Shown here one piece after another: positions 50,501 to 54,833 of a stretch of 54,833 nucleotides of DNA. A program made the position numbers and the translations under genes. The notes beneath the pieces were generated by a model. It was not told the origin of the DNA. It did not search any database and worked only from the letters and a program-made list of their open reading frames with translations. Numbering within the stretch: position 1 is the stretch's first letter; each line of letters starts with the position of its first letter. This DNA is from Stentor coeruleus (Eukaryota > Ciliophora > Heterotrichea > Heterotrichida > Stentoridae): the NCBI GenBank assembly GCA_001970955.1, contig MPUH01000431.1, positions 1 through 54,833 on the forward strand, in the 5' to 3' direction.

Positions 50501-51505
50501 AAGATTTTTTGAGTCATATTCTCCTGGGCCAGGTGATTTACTTGTTTTAAATAATTCTTTACGTGTACTCACAGCGAATCCAACACCTGAAGTCTTAGAA
50601 GAAGGTGAATTATATCGTCCTGGGCCAGGGGTGTCAATGGATTTTTCGAGTTGTTCAGCTTTTTTAATAGAAAAAGCTAGCCCTACTTGTAAAGGTGCTG
50701 AGTCATAACACCCTGGACCAGGAGATTTGCTGGTTTTAAACAGTTCATTACGAGAAGTCTTAGCGAACCCCACTCCACAAGTTTTAGAAGATGGGGAATT
50801 ATAACGTCCTGGGCCAGGCGTTTCTAAGCTTTTATTAGATTTCTTACCTTTTATAGTAAAAGAAGGACCTTCTGATAAACGTCCGGAATCATAGTTTCCT
50901 GGACCTGGAGATTTTGAGATCCTAAACAGTTCTTTTCTTTTACTTTCAGAAAACCCTACACCAGAAGTCTTTGAAGATGGGGAATTATAACGACCTGGAC
51001 CTGGAGTTTCTATAACTTTATCAGATTTCTTACCTTTTATACTATATGATAGACCTTTTGATAATGGTTTTGAGTCATAACATCCTGGGCCAGGAGAATC
51101 ATCTTGATTAAAAAGCTCTTTGCGATTATCTTTACTAAACCCTACACCAGGAGACTTAGAATTAGGAGAATCATAACGACCTGGTCCTGGAGTTTCTTCG
51201 ATTTTCTTAACTTTTTTACCTTGGATTGTATAGGAAATACCTTCAGGCAAATTACTTGCTTCATAACACCCTGGGCCAGGAGATTCTATGGAGCTAAAAA
51301 CATCTTTTCGAGTACTTTCAGTGAATGATACTTTTGATGATTTTGATGGGGATGATTCGTAACGACCTGGACCAGGAGATAGGTTGATATGGGCTGTGAA
51401 ACGAGGAGATTTGTTTGTCACTGGGCCATGATTTTCAAGGCTTGCTGATGTTTCATATGCACCAGGGCCTGGAGTTTGACTTTCAAACGATTTGCAAAGC
51501 TTCAT
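47573..51505 (-). CDS. Giant SHIPPO/ODF3-like PGPG-repeat protein
   Basis: 1310 residues with about 42 copies of P-G-P-G-x-Y (one degenerate, VPAAGTY). From about residue 75 to 1035 the motifs alternate in two flavours. One is TPGPGRY(E/N/D)SP with a following SKxSxVGF and R-x-ELF. The other is (S/T/A)PGPGCYDS with SIKGKK. Together they make a 62-residue unit repeated about 15.5 times. The N-terminal two and C-terminal nine motifs are less regular. STPGR/SHIPPO proteins bind microtubules in sperm tails, cilia and ciliate cortex. At this length the protein could span an axonemal repeat or bundle cortical fibres; that is inference. It is one intact ORF with no intron. Copy number may be under-assembled. 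Confidence 0.9.
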   Translation of the reverse strand: MKLCKSFESQTPGPGAYETSASLENHGPVTNKSPRFTAHINLSPGPGRYESSPSKSSKVSFTESTRKDVFSSIESPGPGCYEASNLPEGISYTIQGKKVKKIEETPGPGRYDSPNSKSPGVGFSKDNRKELFNQDDSPGPGCYDSKPLSKGLSYSIKGKKSDKVIETPGPGRYNSPSSKTSGVGFSESKRKELFRISKSPGPGNYDSGRLSEGPSFTIKGKKSNKSLETPGPGRYNSPSSKTCGVGFAKTSRNELFKTSKSPGPGCYDSAPLQVGLAFSIKKAEQLEKSIDTPGPGRYNSPSSKTSGVGFAVSTRKELFKTSKSPGPGEYDSKNLQKGPSYSIKGKKLDKSIETPGPGRYESPNSKSSAIGFSKSTRNELFKTSSSPGPGCYDSNSLGQSKAFTIKKAEKLDKTIDTPGPGRYNSPSLKTSGIGFAVSSRKELFKTSSSPGPGCYDVNNLPHGPSFSIKGKKNDISVETPGPGRYDSPNSKTSGIGFSKSNRNELFKTNRSPGPGCYESASLNKGPSYSIKGKKNDKNSETPGPGRYSLASSKSSGIGFGKGNRKELFNTARSPGPGRYETGPLSKGPSYSIKGKKNDKSIETPGPGRYDSPSSKTSGVGFNKSTRNELFKAGGSPGPGCYETGPLSKGPAFSIKGKKSEKNTETPGPGRYESPNSKTLAVGFGKGNRKELFNNTETPGPGCYNSGQLPNGPSFSIKGKKLDKSIETPGPGRYESPLSKTSGVGFAKGNRNELFKTNETPGPGCYDSNQLENGPKYSMKGKKSDKNVETPGPGRYESPNSKSSGIGFAKGTRNELFQSNETPGPGCYNSGQLSNGPKYSIKGVKTEKSIETPGPGRYESPNSKTSSIKFGKGNRNQLFQTNEAPGPGCYDSSNLPNGPSYSIKGKKSDKIIETPGPGRYESPNSKTSGVGFTKGTRNDLFNTNQAPGPGCYDSGSLPQGPSFSIKGKKSDKIIETPGPGRYESPNSKSSGIGFSKGTRNDLFNQTEAPGPGCYDLTKLSNGPSYSIKGKKTDKIQETPGPGAYSPKFIVKKSSTKTIGNSKRNEIHVVLDTPGPGTYESCAKKESPSWTMHGIKDLSIRSESPGPGRYEVQSPSRITTGFSTPKAEKPQIFRTITSPGPGTYENFDIKSSKIKYSIGKSKRQEISSQTPGPGRYEPQNLSHSFSLNFSTVPKKTLEFGNDVPAAGTYSPVPIQPTSPSFTIGRRLDNKTGNGVPGPGTYNSDKRDDSPAMKIGTSLRFIKSFSEKEEMEKPGPGNYDPNDNLKCNFFIAKAKKDDTKIPLGPGPGQYNVV
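48400..51283 (-). repeat. 186-bp coding tandem array in the SHIPPO-like gene
   Basis: About 15.5 units of 62 codons. The period is exact where checked (SPGPGCYDSK to the next SPGPGNYDSG is 62 residues). Units diverge at synonymous sites, so the array is old enough to differ, but conserved CCAGGxCCAGG-like cores recur twice per unit. Confidence 0.85.
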
Positions 51506-52780
51506 TTATTTAACCATTGTTGACCTTTAATTTAAATCTTTAACAAGTGCAATAACTCAAAAATGACTTAGATTAAGAAACTTAGGACTCTATATGATCC
51601 AGACTGCGGTTTTTATAAAAAGTTATTATTTTTATGTCTACTTTATCGAAAAATTGCTTGTTAAAAACCTAACAGAAAAAATTTAACTTGACTATTATTT
51701 TTTTTCAGCATCCCTTAGCCAATTTAAAAGTTTAAAGGATAGTCCTAAAGGAATATTGAAGTTATTACATATAAAATTATAATACAAATAACATTTGAAT
51801 ACAATAAATAACTAGATACTAATAAGATAATAGAAATATATTAATAAATAGAATATTTGGTTGATGTTTGAAATTTGTAAAAATTATAGGTAATAATATT
51901 TTACAAAGTATTCTAATCAATAAAGCTTTGTATTTAAAACCTTAAAAGTAATAAATTAAGTTTTTGTTTTAACTAACTGGAAGATTCTCTATTTAAAGAT
52001 GAAATCTTTATACAATTTGCTTATCTTACTTTTGTCTTTTTATAGTATAAAAATTGTTTTTCAGTGTCAAACCGAATTAGCAAAGATATGAAAAATTTAT
52101 ACGTATATTTTTTAAACAGAAAACTTAATGGCAATAAGTATTAAAAATAAGGGTTTATATAAAGATTTGTAATTATTATTTATGATGAAAGATAAAGAGT
52201 TTGATATTGTATGTAGATAATTATTAGGATATAATAGTTTGATTTCTGATGAAAGTAATAGAAGAAAAATAAAGGTGAGATGATGAAAAATTATAAAAGT
52301 GTTGAAATAGTTAAGTTTTGGTAATAGATGATAATATTTTAGGTAATATATTGATTAGATATTAGAAAACTTATAAAGGAATTTATATTTTTTGTTAAGA
52401 TGTTATAGGANTAGATATTAGAAAACTTATAAAGGAATTTATATTTTTTGTTAAGATGTTATAGGAACTTTTTTTGAGTATTGTTTGATTGTGGATTTAA
52501 TATATCTTTGCCTAGTAAAAAATTTTATGTATTTTTTGGTTGTCATCATTCTTAATCAAAAACTTTCGAAATTTTTAAAAAGTCCCAAACTGTTGATAAA
52601 GCTGCCTTTTTGATCTTACTCCTTTTCTTACCATCCAAAAACAGAAAAAAATTAAAGGGAGCCTGCAAAAAATATGAATATAAACTCTAACCCACAGAAT
52701 ACCAACCAGCACTTGGGCAACTTAAAAAAAAACAAATATAATATTTTAAAATACCATAATCATCAAATAGGTTATTTATT
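51506..52780. other. Tandem intergenic region with N artefact, no gene seen
   Basis: AT-rich. The first 200 bp lack the expected G excess of a minus-strand 5' flank, but 52100-52350 is G-rich with almost no C, and 52540-52780 is C-rich (3' flank of the next minus gene). No gene or RNA recognised. Confidence 0.55.
52356..52466. repeat. Assembly-type direct repeat around N (55 bp)
   Basis: 52356-52410 and 52412-52466 are identical; N at 52411. Intergenic. Confidence 0.9.
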
Positions 52781-53515
52781 CTAAGAAAAAAATATATTTG
52801 AAGAGTTCCTTTTTTCTTTCATCACATCAGCAAAGCTCTTAAGGTCATCATACTGTTTAGAATCTTGCTTATCATAACTTATATTTGAAGGCTTAGAAGT
52901 AACTTCATTATCCTTATAATTTGGAGCGTATTTATACTGAATAATATTAGAAGTCTCAGAGTAATTTTGAGATTTCATAGTCCTAGGTTCAGGAATATAC
53001 TGATCAAAAACCGAGCTTTTATTTTTATCATAACTGTATACATCTTACTAAACCCCTCGTTTTTCAGCATAAGGTTCAGGTGGTGCTGTATTAAAAACAT
53101 TAGAAATATGATCAGAACGGAATCTTTGTTCAGGTTCACGAAGATAATCTCCTTGCGTAATCGGATTCCTATCTTGTCTCTTGAAATTAGAAGGGGGAAT
53201 ATAATCAGGGGGTTTGATTGGATCTACTTCATATTTATTAAAGCATTTTTTACTTGGCCTGTAATCCTCATGATCATCATAGCTAAAAGCAAAAGTTCCT
53301 TGATTTTTGTCTGAAAAATCTCCACGGGCTAACATACGGTTTTTTTTTTTAGATGAAGGCATTGGCTCATATTCTTGATGCAATTCACGAGGTGGCTCTT
53401 GTTCTTCTTCATATATTGGGTTACGCTCTTGACGTCTACTTGGGGGCTTGTTTTGATTCAACCGATCATACATTTCCTTGTCGAAATTGTGTCGGTCATT
53501 GTAACTATTTCTCAT
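52781..53515 (-). CDS. Hypothetical charged protein, 239 residues, one intron
   Basis: Exons 53515-53049 and 53033-52781 join across a 15-nt intron to give MRNSYNDRHNFDKEMYDRLN onwards. It is rich in Arg, Asp, Glu, Pro, Asn and Tyr, with repeated R-x-x-RNPI blocks (RRQERNPIYEEEQEPPRE, KRQDRNPITQGDYLREPE) about 75 residues apart, suggesting two divergent repeats. No domain recognised; probably disordered. The spliced reading frame is the main support that both ORFs are one gene. Confidence 0.7.
53034..53048 (-). other. 15-nt intron in the charged-protein gene
   Basis: GTAAGATGTATACAG on the minus strand. Excision continues RGVY-YDKNKSSVFDQY in frame and avoids an in-frame TAG. Confidence 0.85.
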
Positions 53516-54008
53516 TTGAATTATACGAGGAAACTATGATTTTTTATTGAAATGAGAAGATTTTTTTACTTTTTATACCTTTGAAGATTATGTGGGAGAG
53601 ATAAGAAATTGTTTGTTGATTTTTGTTGTAAGAGTTATGGAGTAAAAATGTGTGAAATTTGATGGAATATGTTAGGTAGATATAAGATTTGAAGATTTGT
53701 GTTTTGGGGTAAAGAAAAAGATGTGTGTTTGGGGTAGTATAAGTAATAAATGATTAGAATTTTTTATTTTATTAAGTAAATTGCTGAATAGTTTAGTTAA
53801 AAACGCTAATAATAAATAATATGCTTTTAGACTAATAAATACTCAATATAGATAATTTTTAATAATAAATTAACAAATTGAAGTTGTAATAAAAAATCAT
53901 AATATAAATTATCATGAAAAATACTTATTTAATACATCCTTACTATTAATAACTCACATTATAAATATCCCACTAGATTGCTTTATAATTCTAATAAAAA
54001 CTATTATC
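53516..54008. other. Tandem intergenic region, no gene seen
   Basis: G-rich and C-poor to about 53760 (5' flank of the preceding minus gene), then C-richer and G-poor (3' flank of the next minus gene). No other feature recognised. Confidence 0.6.
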
Positions 54009-54833
54009 CTAATTAGCTTCTGCAAGTGATGAATATGGATCTTTACGAATAATTCCAGCCTTTTCTTCTCCAGGTGCAGGAATCGAAGCCACATTTCTCA
54101 CATCATTCATTTCATAGTTCAAAACATTTTCAACACGTTTCTTTTTCTTATAAAAGTATATACTAGTAGCCACAGATATTAATAAAAGTGTTGCTAAAAC
54201 CCAAAATATTAACAACCCTCTTCCAGAATGAGGAGGACGGTCAGCTATTAAAACCTCAGTCGGATCATAAACAACTTCTTTCAATGGACTAACACTAGAT
54301 TTCGGCAGTTCAGCAATAACATTTATAAACCCTTTATCATGATCAATTTCAACTTCTATCGTATTTTCCATTGTAGAACCTAATAAAACAATTTTACCTT
54401 CAGCTTTTTCAAAATAAATACTACAAGAGCTTATCATATTTATAGGTTTTTCTTTNTTTACCTTCAGCTTTTTCAAAATAAATACTACAAGAGCTTATCA
54501 TATTTATAGGTTTTTCTTTAGAGAAATAAACTTTGTATTCTGCGCCACTGTTTTGAACTGTACCACTTTCATTTTCTACAGGATGCCAAGATATTGAAAT
54601 TTTCCTTCTATCTTTTATTTCCCAAGTAAGTAATCCATTATTCCCAGGGGTAAAGCTTTTGTATACAGTGTCACCATCTTTTGTAAAAACTGTTAAGAAT
54701 TCATAGATTTGAACATTTTCTAAAGTATTGTTAGCAGTTGAGACACTTATGAAATAACGGCCATTTGCATGTGATATTGTCCCATAAATCATCCCATCAG
54801 CTGTTCCAGAAACTGCTACATCAGGGCTTTCTT
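54009..54833 (-). CDS. Single-pass membrane protein, C-terminal part (5' end outside window)
   Basis: The frame is open to the window edge. After removing one 63-bp repeat copy and the N it is continuous. An extracellular part with beta-rich composition (ISHANGRYFISVSTANNT) is followed by one transmembrane helix (GLLIFWVLATLLLISVATSI), a basic stop-transfer KKKKR and a 40-residue cytoplasmic tail. This is a type I membrane layout. The ectodomain is not recognised; receptor or surface-antigen-like roles are both possible. The signal peptide would lie outside the window. Confidence 0.7.
54393..54519. repeat. Assembly-type direct repeat around N (63 bp)
   Basis: 54393-54455 and 54457-54519 are identical; N at 54456. 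It creates a false frameshift in the membrane-protein gene. Confidence 0.9.

Overview
This window looks like macronuclear DNA of a heterotrich ciliate, most likely Stentor or a close relative. Five introns can be fixed by protein continuity. Four are exactly 15 nt and one is 16 nt, and all have an A six bases from the 3' end. Every intact gene reads in the standard code, with TAA, TAG and TGA all used as terminators. Intergenic DNA is very AT-rich and genes are small and dense. Tiny 15-16 nt introns with the standard code are an established trait of Stentor coeruleus. The genus is my inference; a database search would settle it. No telomere, rRNA, tRNA, transposon or CRISPR array was seen.

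I support about 32 protein-coding genes. Left to right:
- 1-11.6 kb: the 3' end of an Hv1-like voltage-sensor gene whose reading frame continues past stops, a bromodomain protein, a histidine phosphatase, a two-domain cathepsin X-like protease with a decayed partial copy beside it, a four-module adenylate-kinase-like protein, an unknown protein, a LITAF-like membrane zinc ribbon and a RING protein.
- 11.7-25.9 kb: a long coiled-coil protein, a C2H2 zinc finger, an ankyrin-SAM-SAM protein with a CaaX end, an NRF-6-like acyltransferase, VPS20/CHMP6, a calcium-dependent protein kinase and an oxysterol-binding-related protein.
- 26.6-39 kb: a kinesin, an outer-arm-docking-like coiled coil head-to-head with a RING/TRAF-like protein, a small unknown, a WD40 protein, a myristoylatable EF-hand protein, a coiled coil, a tiny MGCC protein and a small SHIPPO-repeat protein.
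- 39.5-54.8 kb: a cyclic-nucleotide-domain K+ channel, a purple acid phosphatase, an unknown, a TPR protein, another unknown, a 1310-residue PGPG-repeat (SHIPPO/ODF3-like) protein, an intron-containing unknown, and a partial type I membrane protein.

The genes form no operon or pathway. Recurrent themes are cilia and cytoskeleton (SHIPPO proteins, docking-complex-like coiled coil, kinesin, adenylate-kinase-like protein), calcium and voltage signalling (kinase, EF-hand protein, channel, voltage sensor) and lipid-anchored or membrane-traffic proteins (VPS20, ORP, four MG-start proteins, one CaaX protein).

Two global points matter to any reader. First, there are nine single Ns, and each is flanked by a direct repeat of 55-103 bp. 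These are almost certainly unmerged contig overlaps, not biology, and they break or disturb six genes. Second, base composition is polarised around genes. On the coding strand the 5' flank is usually poor in G and the 3' flank poor in C, so GC skew marks most transcription units. I found no clearly new multi-gene system. The best candidates for a second look are the stop-interrupted but coding-like tail of the voltage-sensor gene, the skew pattern, and the ORP that lacks the family's di-histidine signature.
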